This document shows positions 46,191 through 53,976 of a stretch of 64,000 nucleotides of DNA, piece by piece. A model generated the notes under the pieces. It was not told where the DNA came from. It searched no databases and worked only from the letters and a program-made list of their open reading frames with translations. The DNA is taken from contig JAJFJQ010000028.1 of the NCBI GenBank assembly GCA_021773835.1, positions 186,001-250,000 of the forward strand. The letters are read 5' to 3'. This DNA comes from Gammaproteobacteria bacterium. GTDB taxonomy: Bacteria; Pseudomonadota; Gammaproteobacteria; Ga0077536. Made by a program: the position numbers and the translations under genes. The stretch's first letter is position 1, and every line of letters starts with the position of its first letter.

Positions 46191-47141
46191 ATGGCCGTTT
46201 ACACGAAACTCAGCAGAACAGAAGTCGAGGACTTTCTGAGTGGCTACCGAGTAGGGCAACTACTCGATTTCGTAGGGGTAGAAGCCGGGATCGAGAATTC
46301 GAACTACTTCGTCACCACAAACCTTGGAAAATTTGTCCTAACACTATTCGAGCACGCGTCGATCGACGGGCTGAACTATTGCCTTGAATTGATGGCGTTC
46401 CTATCGGAGCGTTCACTACCGAGTCCCCGTCCTGTTCGTGACGCCACGGGCAAATATCTCGGAATCTTGAAGGATAAACCAGCCGCCCTGGTGAAACGTT
46501 TGGACGGCGCGAGTATCGACGTCCCCGGGCTCGAGCAATGCCGGCTGGTTGGAAAGACCCTCGGCGCAATGCACCAGGCCGCACAATCCTATCCGGCGAC
46601 TCGCGAAAATGAGCGTGGATGGGCTTGGCACCGTGCCACGGCATCACAAATCAGAGGCCGGCTACCGCAGGCAGATCAGACGTTGTTGGACAGCGAGCTC
46701 AGGTTTGTTCCACGCTTTGATTTCACTTGCTGTTCACAAGGAGTCATCCACGCGGATCTGTTTCGCGATAACGTCCTATTCGATGGACCAAAGCTGTCGG
46801 GCCTGATTGATTTTTATTACGCCCACCGAGGAGCGCTGATCTACGACCTTGCTGTCACCGTTTGCGATTGGTGTTTCACCAGCGAGGCGGTTTTCAGCAG
46901 GGATTCTGCCTGTGCCTTGGTAGGCGCGTATTCGAGTACCCGTGTGATAAGTGACGCTGAGATCGAAGCCTGGCTGCCGAGCCTACGCGCGGCAGGTTTG
47001 CGTTTTTGGTTATCCCGCTTGAAAGATCAACTGTTTCCGCGCGATGGTCAACTCACACATGTCAAAGATCCGAACCCTTTTAAGGGGGTACTGCAATGTT
47101 GTGAGAGCCAACCCGATCAGCTGCAATCGGTTTGGTCTTAA
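46191..47141 (+). CDS. thrB: Homoserine kinase (ThrB, APH-fold type)
   Basis: It phosphorylates homoserine for threonine synthesis. The 316-residue protein belongs to the choline-kinase/aminoglycoside-phosphotransferase fold type of ThrB, not the GHMP type of E. coli. It starts MAVYTKLSRTEVEDFLSGY and has GIENSNYFV, the catalytic loop VIHADLFRDNVLFDG and the metal-binding LIDFYYA. It supplies threonine, the substrate of ilvA in the same window. It follows the DUF2782 gene by 61 bp. Confidence 0.92.
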   Translation: MAVYTKLSRTEVEDFLSGYRVGQLLDFVGVEAGIENSNYFVTTNLGKFVLTLFEHASIDGLNYCLELMAFLSERSLPSPRPVRDATGKYLGILKDKPAALVKRLDGASIDVPGLEQCRLVGKTLGAMHQAAQSYPATRENERGWAWHRATASQIRGRLPQADQTLLDSELRFVPRFDFTCCSQGVIHADLFRDNVLFDGPKLSGLIDFYYAHRGALIYDLAVTVCDWCFTSEAVFSRDSACALVGAYSSTRVISDAEIEAWLPSLRAAGLRFWLSRLKDQLFPRDGQLTHVKDPNPFKGVLQCCESQPDQLQSVWS

Positions 47142-47209
47142 AATCGATAGTCTCGAAGCTCGCGATAATTGCGACGTTTTGGTTAAACCGGATGTCTGGC
47201 ATTGCGCAC

Positions 47210-47237
47210 AAAAAAAGGCCCTCCAAAGAGGGCCTTT
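47210..47237 (-). terminator. Rho-independent terminator of the OmpA-like lipoprotein gene
   Basis: AAAGGCCCTC (47214-47223), loop CAAA, and GAGGGCCTTT (47228-47237) form a perfect 10 bp stem. Read on the minus strand it is followed by seven T (47216-47210), a textbook terminator starting 22 bp after the lipoprotein stop. On the plus strand, after thrB, only three T follow, so it may act weakly there too. Confidence 0.9.
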
Positions 47238-47258
47238 CAAATTGCTAAGGCGTTCTAC

Positions 47259-47987
47259 TTAGTTGTCTGTGACAACCAGGTCGACCCTTCGGTTTCTATA
47301 CCTATTTTCTTTCGTGTCGTTCGGTGCCACCGGTGCACTCTCGCCATAACCAACCGCGGACAAGCGGTCAGCCGCGATTCCGCCTGCGACTAGGTAAGCG
47401 GCAACCGCCTCGGCGCGACGTTGCGATAACTTGAGGTTGTAGTCATCAGAGCCGCTGCTGTCTGTGTGGCCCTCGACCCGTACCTTAACGCTGGCATTGT
47501 CGTTCAACACGCTTATCGCGTTATTTAGGATCCCCTCGGAATCGGATTTGATCGTCGCTTTGTCGTGGTCGAAGTTCACGCCTTCAAGGCTCATGATCTT
47601 CTCACCAACTTCAGGGCAGCCTACCGAATTGACTTTGACACCGGCCGGAGTTCCCGGGCACTCGTCTTTGGCATCAATGACCCCATCGCCATCACTATCT
47701 TTCGGTGGCTTCGGCTTTGGTTTTGGTTTCGGTTTTGGAGCCGGTTTCGGCGGCGGTGCCGGATTTTCTCGACAAGCGAAGTAACCGATAGTAGCGCCAA
47801 CGACGCCAGCGATAGCCATTGCGGCCTCGGCTTCGCCACCATCGCTCGTACCGGCGGCGATACCGACACCAGCAACGCCACCGATCAGTGGGCAGATAAT
47901 TTCTACAGGTTTGATACTAGAGTTTGCGCAACCGCCGATGAATATTGCGATCAGCAGTACAGTAAATGTTCTTGTTAACTTGGTCAT
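47259..47987 (-). CDS. OmpA-family lipoprotein with glycine-rich and thrombospondin type 3 segments
   Basis: A 242-residue outer-membrane lipoprotein. Order: signal with lipobox IGGC near residue 20; a glycine-zipper-like region (PLIGGVAGVGIAAGTSDGG, AIAGVVGATIGYFACR); a Pro-Lys repeat linker (PKPAPKPKPKPKPKPPK); a calcium-binding type 3 repeat DSDGDGVIDAKDECPGTPAG; and a peptidoglycan-binding OmpA domain with NFDHDKATI, VRVEGHTDSSGSDDYNLKLSQRRAEAV. It probably tethers the outer membrane to the wall. ATG 47987 is chosen (GGGGA 7 nt before); GTG 47990 is possible. Its first 70 residues are duplicated in the gene just upstream. Confidence 0.88.
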   Translation of the reverse strand: MTKLTRTFTVLLIAIFIGGCANSSIKPVEIICPLIGGVAGVGIAAGTSDGGEAEAAMAIAGVVGATIGYFACRENPAPPPKPAPKPKPKPKPKPPKDSDGDGVIDAKDECPGTPAGVKVNSVGCPEVGEKIMSLEGVNFDHDKATIKSDSEGILNNAISVLNDNASVKVRVEGHTDSSGSDDYNLKLSQRRAEAVAAYLVAGGIAADRLSAVGYGESAPVAPNDTKENRYRNRRVDLVVTDN

Positions 47988-48018
47988 CACGGATTCCCCA
48001 ATTGAAAGCTCACGCTTA
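47772..48018 (-). repeat. Partial tandem duplication, copy A (5' part of the OmpA-like gene)
   Basis: This stretch aligns without gaps at an offset of 296 bp to 48068-48314. By hand count about 30 of 216 coding positions differ (roughly 86% identity), nearly all silent. The match includes the ribosome site and part of the leader, and stops at the cysteine/arginine just before the Pro-Lys linker. Confidence 0.85.
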
Positions 48019-48028
48019 TCCTTCCTCG

Positions 48029-48054
48029 AATTCGCTGCAGAATCGCAACGAATT
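48029..48054. other. 10 bp stem-loop between the duplicated lipoprotein genes
   Basis: AATTCGCTGC (48029-48038) and GCAACGAATT (48045-48054) pair over 10 bp with one G:T, loop of 6. It begins 4 bp after the stop of the short lipoprotein. T residues follow only on the plus strand, where no gene ends, so on the sense strand it may limit decay or read-through rather than terminate. Confidence 0.45.
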
Positions 48055-48058
48055 ATTT

Positions 48059-48283
48059 TTAATCTCTACAAGCGAAGTAACCGACCGTTGCACCAACGAG
48101 GCCAGCGATAGCCATCGCGGCTTCAGCTTCACCACCATCGCTCGTACCAGCGGCGATACCGACACCGGCAACGCCACCGATCAGTGGGCAAATTATTTCT
48201 ACGGGCTTGATACTAGAGTTTGCACAACCGCCAACGGACATCGCGAGCAGCAGCACGATAAATATTCTTGCAAATTTGCTCAT
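48059..48283 (-). CDS. Short glycine-zipper lipoprotein, paralogue of the OmpA-like protein N-terminus
   Basis: A 74-residue lipoprotein with signal MSKFARIFIVLLLAMSVGGC and then CANSSIKPVEIICPLIGG, a glycine-zipper stretch and the end YFACRD. Apart from the signal region it is almost identical to residues 20-74 of the OmpA-like protein downstream, but it stops before the linker, so it lacks the calcium-binding and peptidoglycan-binding parts. GGGGA lies 8 nt before ATG 48283. It may insert or oligomerise in a membrane through the zipper, alone or with its larger paralogue. The frame upstream of this ATG is not lipoprotein-like. Confidence 0.8.
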   Translation of the reverse strand: MSKFARIFIVLLLAMSVGGCANSSIKPVEIICPLIGGVAGVGIAAGTSDGGEAEAAMAIAGLVGATVGYFACRD

Positions 48284-48314
48284 CACGGATTTCCCCGATT
48301 GAAAGCTTCCGCTT
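48068..48314 (-). repeat. Partial tandem duplication, copy B (short lipoprotein gene)
   Basis: Second copy of the duplication described at 47772-48018. Signal-peptide codons have diverged most; the zipper region is almost unchanged at protein level, which points to selection on both copies. Confidence 0.85.
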
Positions 48315-48326
48315 TTTATTTCCCCT

Positions 48327-48352
48327 AATCTGTTGTTATTACGCAACAGATT
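48327..48352 (-). other. Stem-loop in the 5' leader of the short lipoprotein mRNA
   Basis: AATCTGTTG (48327-48335) and CAACAGATT (48344-48352) form a perfect 9 bp stem with an 8-base loop. It lies 44 bp before the ATG and, if transcription starts near 48361, within about 10 nt of the 5' end. That is where mRNA-stabilising hairpins such as that of ompA are found. On the plus strand it is followed by TTTTCTC and would look like a terminator, but no plus-strand gene ends there. Confidence 0.5.
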
Positions 48353-48367
48353 TTTCTCGCAGTAGAG

Positions 48368-48376
48368 AGCATAGCA
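48368..48376 (-). promoter_or_regulatory. Extended -10 promoter candidate for the lipoprotein pair
   Basis: The minus strand reads TGC-TATGCT, an extended -10 (TG-N-TATnnT). No good -35 is present at 17 bp, which is typical of extended -10 promoters. It lies in the 146 bp gap after mgtE and would drive both lipoprotein genes up to the terminator at 47210. Confidence 0.45.
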
Positions 48377-48429
48377 CACATTGTTTGACAAATTGTAGCG
48401 CGACGTTAACACAAATGTCGTTTTAATCC

Positions 48430-49788
48430 TTATAGCAGGAAGACTGTCGCCAAGCCGAGAAATGAGACGAAGCCGACCACATCGGTCACGGTAGTGAGTA
48501 CGACGCCGCCGGCAAGTGCCGGGTCAATCTGGATGCGTCGTAATACTAGCGGAATCACCGCCCCGGCAAATGCTGCGGCAATGAGATTGAGGACAATTGC
48601 CGCACCGATGACGACTCCTAACCAGATGTCGCTGAACCATACCCCGGCGACCAACGCGACAATGACCGCCCATAACATCCCGTTAAGCACGCCAATCGTC
48701 ATTTCCCGGTAGAGCAACAGTCGTGCGTTGGCCGATCCAATTTGCCCCAGGGCGAGCCCACGGATAACGATGGTTAAGGTTTGACTACCGGCAATGCCGC
48801 CCATGCTAGCAACGACAGGCATTAGGATGGCGAGCGCGACGAGCTGCTCAATCGTCGCCTCGAATCGGCCGATCACCCAAGCGGCCAAAAATGCAGTCGC
48901 CAGATTGATAGCGAGCCACGTCGAGCGACGTCGCGTGGCGTCCATCACCGGCGCGAAAATATCGTCCTCTTCATTCAAGCCCGCAGCTGACATGAACGAA
49001 TGCGCGCTTTGCTCGCGGATCACGTCGATAACATCATCTACGGTGATCCGCCCAAGCAACGATCCGTTGCCATCGACGACGGCAGCCGACAGTAAATCCC
49101 GTTGCTCGAAGAGCAACGCGACATCGGCCGCCGCCGTTGTCGCTGGGATACCCTCGGCGTCGATCTTCATCAGATCACCAACGTAGGCGCTGGTCGGTGC
49201 TGACACCAGTGTTGCCAAAGCCAACACGCCCAAATAGGTGTTCTCCCGATCCACAACCATCAAGCTATCGGTTTTTTCAGGAATCGAATGATTTAAACGT
49301 AGTGTTCGCAACACAACCGCGGCGTCGACGTCCGCGCGCACCGTCACGACATCAACATTCATCAGACCACCAGCGGTGTCTTCGGGATAGGAAAGTATCG
49401 ATGCGATTCGGGCGCGATTTTGCTCATCCATCGAGCGCAGAACTTCATCGGCACGCGATTCGGGCAGGTCTTGTAGAATGTCCGCGGCGTCGTCACTATC
49501 CAACGACGCAGCCGCGGCCGCCACTTCTTGGGGCGCCATGTTTTCCAGTAACGCGGCGCGCACACTGTCGTTAGCCTCGGCTAGAACACCGCCCTCGGCC
49601 TCGGGTTCGATGTGGAGCCATAGCTCCTCACGAATTTCGCTCGGAAGTGATTCGAGCAGGTCGGCCAGTTCGGACGGGTGCAATGACCCCAGCGCGTCCC
49701 GAACTGTGAGCAGGTCATTTGCTTCGAGCGCTTCCTGGACGGAAAGCACCAATTCTTGGTTTCGATTGTGCTCTTCAAACGTGCCCAT
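48430..49788 (-). CDS. mgtE: Magnesium transporter MgtE
   Basis: A Mg2+ channel gated by its cytosolic domains. The 452-residue protein has the N-terminal superhelical domain (LHPSELADLLESLPSEIREELW), a CBS pair around residues 130-255 and about five C-terminal membrane helices with the pore block LPVVASMGGIAGSQTLTIVIRG (seen here as LMPVVASMGGIAGSQ). It ends the ptsH-ptsI-mgtE run, but 233 bp separate it from ptsI. Confidence 0.94.
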   Translation of the reverse strand: MGTFEEHNRNQELVLSVQEALEANDLLTVRDALGSLHPSELADLLESLPSEIREELWLHIEPEAEGGVLAEANDSVRAALLENMAPQEVAAAAASLDSDDAADILQDLPESRADEVLRSMDEQNRARIASILSYPEDTAGGLMNVDVVTVRADVDAAVVLRTLRLNHSIPEKTDSLMVVDRENTYLGVLALATLVSAPTSAYVGDLMKIDAEGIPATTAAADVALLFEQRDLLSAAVVDGNGSLLGRITVDDVIDVIREQSAHSFMSAAGLNEEDDIFAPVMDATRRRSTWLAINLATAFLAAWVIGRFEATIEQLVALAILMPVVASMGGIAGSQTLTIVIRGLALGQIGSANARLLLYREMTIGVLNGMLWAVIVALVAGVWFSDIWLGVVIGAAIVLNLIAAAFAGAVIPLVLRRIQIDPALAGGVVLTTVTDVVGFVSFLGLATVFLL

Positions 49789-50021
49789 TTGGAACCTTGG
49801 ATCGTCTTGAAATTAACGGCGAGCGGAATGATCACCGGGCATCGTCCATTCTAAACCGGTCCCGAGTCGATCTGGCCTGTTTAAGGATTTCCGGCGTTGC
49901 GCCTCCTCGGCGCCAATTGGGCGAAACCCGATACCGTTACCTCGCAATCTACAGTTCGTAATCCGCCCGACACGCCGAGTGTAGCAAAATTGGGCCACCC
50001 GAGAGGTCTAATCAGACGGCC
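49789..50021 (-). other. 233 bp leader region of mgtE
   Basis: No gene is visible. Read on the minus strand it contains a GC-rich hairpin GCGCC-GAGGA-GGCGC and, nearer mgtE, two interleaved 5 bp pairings (ACCGG/CCGGU and GAAUG/CAUUC) that cannot both form in a nested structure. It may be a structured leader. The pairings are short and could be chance. Confidence 0.3.
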
Positions 50022-51752
50022 TTAGAGTAGCGTGTCGAGTAAGGATTTAAATTCCTTCGGATCGGCGGCGGCTATGGCCTTGCGTGCCGATTCTTCGACG
50101 TCGGTCACTGTCGTCTGAGTGACGATATGTTTCACTTCAAGTAGTACCGATGGGTGCACGCTAAACTGGCGTAGACCCAGTCCTAGCAGTAAACGCGTGT
50201 AGCGCACGTCTCCGGCCATCTCACCACACATCGCAACCGGGACTCCACCGGCGTTTCCAGCGTCTATGGTGCCGGCGATCAATCTCAACACGGCGGGATG
50301 GAGTGGATCATACAAGTGGTTAACGGCATCATTTACGCGATCGATTGCAATCGTGTATTGGATTAAATCGTTCGTCCCAATGGAAAAGAAATCTAAAAAC
50401 TGAGCAAACGAGTCTGCACAAATCGCGGCGGCTGGGACTTCGATCATCGCGCCTATTGGCATTTCCGGATCGAAGGCCACGTGGCGGCGTTCTAATTCCG
50501 CTTGCACCGTACGAATGTTTTCGACAACCCCTCGCGCCTCGGCGACGTTGGAAAGCATCGGTATCATCAGTCTAACCGGCCCAAAGGCCGATGCTCGAAC
50601 GATCGCCCGCAATTGAGGCCAATACAAATCCGGCTCGGTTAACGACAAGCGGATAGCACGCAGACCTAGTGCCGGATTCGCGCCATCCATGCGGCTTCCA
50701 TCACCGGCAAAATCTTTGTCGGCCCCAAGGTCGAGGGTACGGATCGTAACCGGCATGCCCTCAACGGTATCGATTAGTTCGCGATAGGCACGGAAATGCT
50801 CCTCCTCATCCGGATTGTTGCGCCGGTTCATGTAGAGAAACTCTGTACGGTATAAGCCAACGCCGGACGCACCTACCTGGCGCGCGGCGGTGAAGTCGCC
50901 AGGTAACTCCACGTTTGCGTGTAGTTCTATTGCAATACCGTCCAAGGTGACCGTCTCTGCAGTGCGCAAGCGCTCGAGACTCTCTACATGACGCCTTCGT
51001 TCGGACTGCTGAGCGTGGTAGTAAGAGACGGTTGCGTCATCGGGATCGCCTACGATGACACCCTCGTTCCCATCGACAACCAATAACTCGTTCTCCGAGA
51101 TATATCGACGAATGCCGTGGGCGCCAACGATTCCCGGGATACCGAGGGAGCGCGCCAAAATTGACATGTGGGATGTCGCGCCGCCGTATCGAGTGACAAA
51201 TGCGGCAACACCGTTGCGCTGCATCAATACCGTATCAGCAGGGGTTAGGTCATCCGCTATCACTACCATACCGGCGAGACGATTACCGTCGATCTCGTGC
51301 TTTAGCGGCGCATGATTTAACAATATCCTCTGGATCCTGGCCACAACATGGTCAACATCGTCTTTACGCGTGCGCAGGTAAGGATCATCCATTTCATCAA
51401 ACGCCTTCACGAGTGCGTCGCGCTGTAACTTCAAAGCCCATTCCGCGTTGCAATGACGTTTTTTGATCAGCCGTTCGGCGTCGAAGGTCAATGCCGAATC
51501 CTCAAGCATGAGCAGGTGAGTGTCGATAAATGCGGCGATATCAGCCGCTGTCGTGGTTGGAATCTGCTCACGTACGGCGCGGAGGTCTTGTTTTGCCTGC
51601 TGAACGGCTTCGCGCAGGCGCCGGACTTCGTCTTTGATTTCGGCGCTCGAAATAGAGAACTCGCGGATCTCAAGTTCAGCCCGTTCAATAATATGCGCCT
51701 GACCTAGGGCTATGCCGCGCGAGACCCCTACTCCATGTAACGTGAAGGGCAC
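50022..51752 (-). CDS. ptsI: Phosphotransferase system Enzyme I (PtsI-type)
   Basis: It autophosphorylates from phosphoenolpyruvate and phosphorylates HPr. The 576-residue protein has the active-site His in GGATSHMSILARSLGIPGIV, LYRTEFLYMNR, the PEP-binding block LRAIRLSL, and the C-terminal SIGTNDLIQYTIAIDR and CGEMAGD. There is no N-terminal GAF domain, so it is not PtsP (EI-Ntr). The start is GTG, overlapping the ptsH stop by one base (TAGTG). With ptsH, ptsN and rapZ nearby and no sugar permease, it probably serves regulation rather than sugar uptake. Confidence 0.93.
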   Translation of the reverse strand: MPFTLHGVGVSRGIALGQAHIIERAELEIREFSISSAEIKDEVRRLREAVQQAKQDLRAVREQIPTTTAADIAAFIDTHLLMLEDSALTFDAERLIKKRHCNAEWALKLQRDALVKAFDEMDDPYLRTRKDDVDHVVARIQRILLNHAPLKHEIDGNRLAGMVVIADDLTPADTVLMQRNGVAAFVTRYGGATSHMSILARSLGIPGIVGAHGIRRYISENELLVVDGNEGVIVGDPDDATVSYYHAQQSERRRHVESLERLRTAETVTLDGIAIELHANVELPGDFTAARQVGASGVGLYRTEFLYMNRRNNPDEEEHFRAYRELIDTVEGMPVTIRTLDLGADKDFAGDGSRMDGANPALGLRAIRLSLTEPDLYWPQLRAIVRASAFGPVRLMIPMLSNVAEARGVVENIRTVQAELERRHVAFDPEMPIGAMIEVPAAAICADSFAQFLDFFSIGTNDLIQYTIAIDRVNDAVNHLYDPLHPAVLRLIAGTIDAGNAGGVPVAMCGEMAGDVRYTRLLLGLGLRQFSVHPSVLLEVKHIVTQTTVTDVEESARKAIAAADPKEFKSLLDTLL

Positions 51753-52018
51753 TACAGCTCACCAAATCCGTCGACAACTAACGCTTCCAACGCGTCCAAT
51801 GCCGCTTCTTCCTCGGGCCCGTTAACAGTGATCTCGATAACAGCCCCCTGGGCGGCAGCCAGCATCATTACCCCCATGATGCTTTTGCCGTTGATCTTCT
51901 TTTCGCCTCGCGAAACTTCTATGTCACATGGAAAACGGCCGGCCGTCTGAACGAACTTGGCCGCAGCCCGGGCATGTAGCCCGAGGCGATTGACAATTTC
52001 AACTTTACAGACGCGCAC
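51752..52018 (-). CDS. ptsH: Phosphocarrier protein HPr
   Basis: It carries phosphate from EI to EIIA proteins such as PtsN. The 88-residue protein has the active His in NRLGLHARAAAKFVQTA and the regulatory-serine region KKINGKSIMGVMMLAA. It is 159 bp downstream of rapZ. In many relatives a mannose-type EIIA gene fills that place; none is found here. Confidence 0.94.
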   Translation of the reverse strand: MRVCKVEIVNRLGLHARAAAKFVQTAGRFPCDIEVSRGEKKINGKSIMGVMMLAAAQGAVIEITVNGPEEEAALDALEALVVDGFGEL

Positions 52019-52177
52019 GGGATCTATGCTAATCGAGGATCTGCTCGCGGAGAACCGTCAATACGATTCGTGTGTCGATAGTGGGTAATCCAGAGGCCGC
52101 AAAACGGCTACTGTCTTGATATGCGTTGTTATTGAGTGACGTGGTGGGTCCCTAACGGCCGCAAGGCTGAAGTTAGC

Positions 52178-53038
52178 TCAGCTATCGCGGTGCACAAGTA
52201 GGATCCGACGGTCGGATTTAAAATGCGTTGCAATACTTTCGGCAACAAACACGGAGCGGTGCCGTCCGCCAGTGCAACCCATTGCAATCGTTAAATAGCT
52301 TCGATTTTCCGATTCGAATGCTGGAATCCATTTTTCCAAGAATTCAACAATATCGTCGACCATCTTGTTGACCGCCGGTTCGCGATGCAGGAAATCCTGT
52401 ATCGCTTGGTCGCGACCGGTGAGTTCCCTTAGCGCAGGATCCCAGTACGGATTTGGTAAGCAGCGTAGATCAAACACAAAATCGGCATCCGCGGGCACGC
52501 CACTCTTATATCCAAATGAGCATACCTGCAGTGACAGTGCGTCATCCGTTCGCTGTGCGACGCGCTCGGCGATGAGCGCACGGAATTCGTGGACGTGGGT
52601 GTGTGTCGTATCAACTCTCAGATCTGCGCGGTCGGATAATGTCGCCATGACTGTTCGCTCTTGCGCAATCGCCTGCCCTAACGGTTGCTCGCCTGAGGAA
52701 AGCGGGTGCCGTCTTCGAGTTTCGCTAAACCGATTAATCAATGTTCGGTCGCTCGCCTCGATATAAGTGAGTTCAACGTCAAATTCCATTTCCACCAACG
52801 CATCGAGGACTTGCGGGAATTGAGACAGGTCCGTCGCCGGATTACGGGCATCCACACCCACAGCCACCTGTCTGTAATGCGGCAGATCGACCCTGTCTAT
52901 AAATTCTGCAAATTCCAACAGTAGGGCCGCGGGTAGATTATCGACGCAATAGAAACCGGCATCCTCTAGCGCATTGAGTGCAACCGATTTCCCCGCACCC
53001 GATAATCCGGTAACAATTACGAAACGCCTTCTACTCAT
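52178..53038 (-). CDS. rapZ: RNase adapter protein RapZ
   Basis: RapZ binds and directs decay of the GlmZ small RNA in E. coli, linking cell-wall precursor levels to glmS; it is widespread with rpoN-ptsN. The 286-residue protein has the N-terminal P-loop TGLSGAGKSVALNALEDAGF, YCVDNLPAALL, a Walker B-like VGVDARNP, and the C-terminal block VAIGCTGG-type (here TIAMGCTGGRHRSVFVAE) that binds RNA and phosphosugar. It begins 8 bp after ptsN. Confidence 0.93.
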   Translation of the reverse strand: MSRRRFVIVTGLSGAGKSVALNALEDAGFYCVDNLPAALLLEFAEFIDRVDLPHYRQVAVGVDARNPATDLSQFPQVLDALVEMEFDVELTYIEASDRTLINRFSETRRRHPLSSGEQPLGQAIAQERTVMATLSDRADLRVDTTHTHVHEFRALIAERVAQRTDDALSLQVCSFGYKSGVPADADFVFDLRCLPNPYWDPALRELTGRDQAIQDFLHREPAVNKMVDDIVEFLEKWIPAFESENRSYLTIAMGCTGGRHRSVFVAESIATHFKSDRRILLVHRDS

Positions 53039-53046
53039 TTCTCGGC

Positions 53047-53496
53047 CTAGGAATTGACTAAGAGTGAGTGGATCTGCTGCGTCGTTGTGAGTGTTCGCAA
53101 TTTAGCGACTAGATCCTCGTTACTAAATGCCTCCGCGAGGCTCGCGAGCATCGCTAAATGTTCGTCGGTCGCCTCTTGCGGTACGAAAAGTGCAAAAAAC
53201 AGGTCGACAGGCTTGCCGTCGACGGCATCAAAATCTAGGCCTGACTCGGTCCTCAAAAAAGCCCCTGTCGCGGTAGAGAGATGCTTGATCCGCCCGTGCG
53301 GAATCGCGATTCCATTGCCCAAGCCAGTACTTCCCAACCGCTCTCGCGAAACCAGTCCGTCAAATGCCTGCGCCGGCGTTAGTTCTGGAATTTCGCGGGA
53401 GACGAGGCGCGCTAATTCTTCCAAAACCGCCTTTTTACTCGCCGCCTTAATATCTATCGCGACGCGTTCGATCGACAGAATATCGAGGATCTGCAT
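53047..53496 (-). CDS. ptsN: Nitrogen-regulatory EIIA protein PtsN
   Basis: The terminal phosphoacceptor of the regulatory phosphotransferase chain; it influences potassium transport, nitrogen and stress responses. The 149-residue protein has the phosphorylated His in GNGIAIPHGRI and the ERLGSTGLG block before it, with PVDLFFALFVPQ. It lies between hpf and rapZ, the conserved order. Confidence 0.93.
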   Translation of the reverse strand: MQILDILSIERVAIDIKAASKKAVLEELARLVSREIPELTPAQAFDGLVSRERLGSTGLGNGIAIPHGRIKHLSTATGAFLRTESGLDFDAVDGKPVDLFFALFVPQEATDEHLAMLASLAEAFSNEDLVAKLRTLTTTQQIHSLLVNS

Positions 53497-53512
53497 TGCT
53501 TGGCTACAGCCG

Positions 53513-53842
53513 TTACTCGCCTCCGGACTGTTGTTTTATACCGCCTTCACGCTGGTGGTGATCGGTAGATTTTTCTTTGTGCTTTCGAACTTGTCGGTCG
53601 AGCTTATCGACCATTGCATCGATCGCCGCGTACATGTCGTTGTGCTCACTAGCTGCATGGATTTTGCTGCCACTAAGTTGCAATGTGGTTTCCGCCTTAT
53701 GCCGCTGCTTTGCCACGTCCAAAACGACATGAGCATCGATCACTTGATCGAAATGGCGTTCCACCCGCTCCATCTTATTATTGATGTAGTCCTTCAAAGA
53801 ATCGGATATTTCTACGTGGTGTCCGGATATACTAAGTTGCAT
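53513..53842 (-). CDS. hpf: Ribosome hibernation promoting factor (short HPF)
   Basis: It binds the 30S subunit and promotes 100S ribosome dimers in stationary phase. The 109-residue protein has MQLSISGHHVEISDSLKDYINNK at its start (family SGxxxExTxxLxxYV pattern), a beta-alpha fold and MYAAIDAMVDKLDRQVRKHKEK. The size matches the short form with no C-terminal dimerisation domain. A promoter-like sequence sits 59-86 bp upstream, so it may be transcribed apart from rpoN. Confidence 0.93.
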   Translation of the reverse strand: MQLSISGHHVEISDSLKDYINNKMERVERHFDQVIDAHVVLDVAKQRHKAETTLQLSGSKIHAASEHNDMYAAIDAMVDKLDRQVRKHKEKSTDHHQREGGIKQQSGGE

Positions 53843-53900
53843 CGCGATCTCCGCTGTGGGTTGGTGGCAAGATGCTAGTTCTGGCCCGATAGAGATGAGG

Positions 53901-53928
53901 ATTATCGGCTCGCGTCGAGAAAATTCAA
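53901..53928 (-). promoter_or_regulatory. Probable promoter of hpf-ptsN-rapZ
   Basis: On the minus strand TTGAAT (53923-53928) and GATAAT (53901-53906) are separated by 16 bp, matching consensus at 4 and 5 of 6 positions. It lies in the 134 bp gap between rpoN and hpf. Confidence 0.55.
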
Positions 53929-53976
53929 ACTGTATGGAACGGTTTCGTTACCCAGGCCAGGGTCGATAATTATCGT

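Noticed and set aside
47210-47237. Terminator of thrB on the plus strand
   Set aside because: The stem is perfect, but the T-tract is on the minus strand, so it mainly serves the lipoprotein gene; a weak effect on thrB remains possible.
49880-49960. Resemblance to a glycine riboswitch core (CGCCGAGGAGGCGCAACGCC) in the mgtE leader
   Set aside because: Only a short GC-rich stretch is similar; the conserved second half and the closing stem do not fit, and mgtE is not a glycine gene.
53054-53878. A 274-codon plus-strand frame over ptsN and hpf
   Set aside because: Both genes on the minus strand are unambiguous; the antisense product has no recognisable domain.
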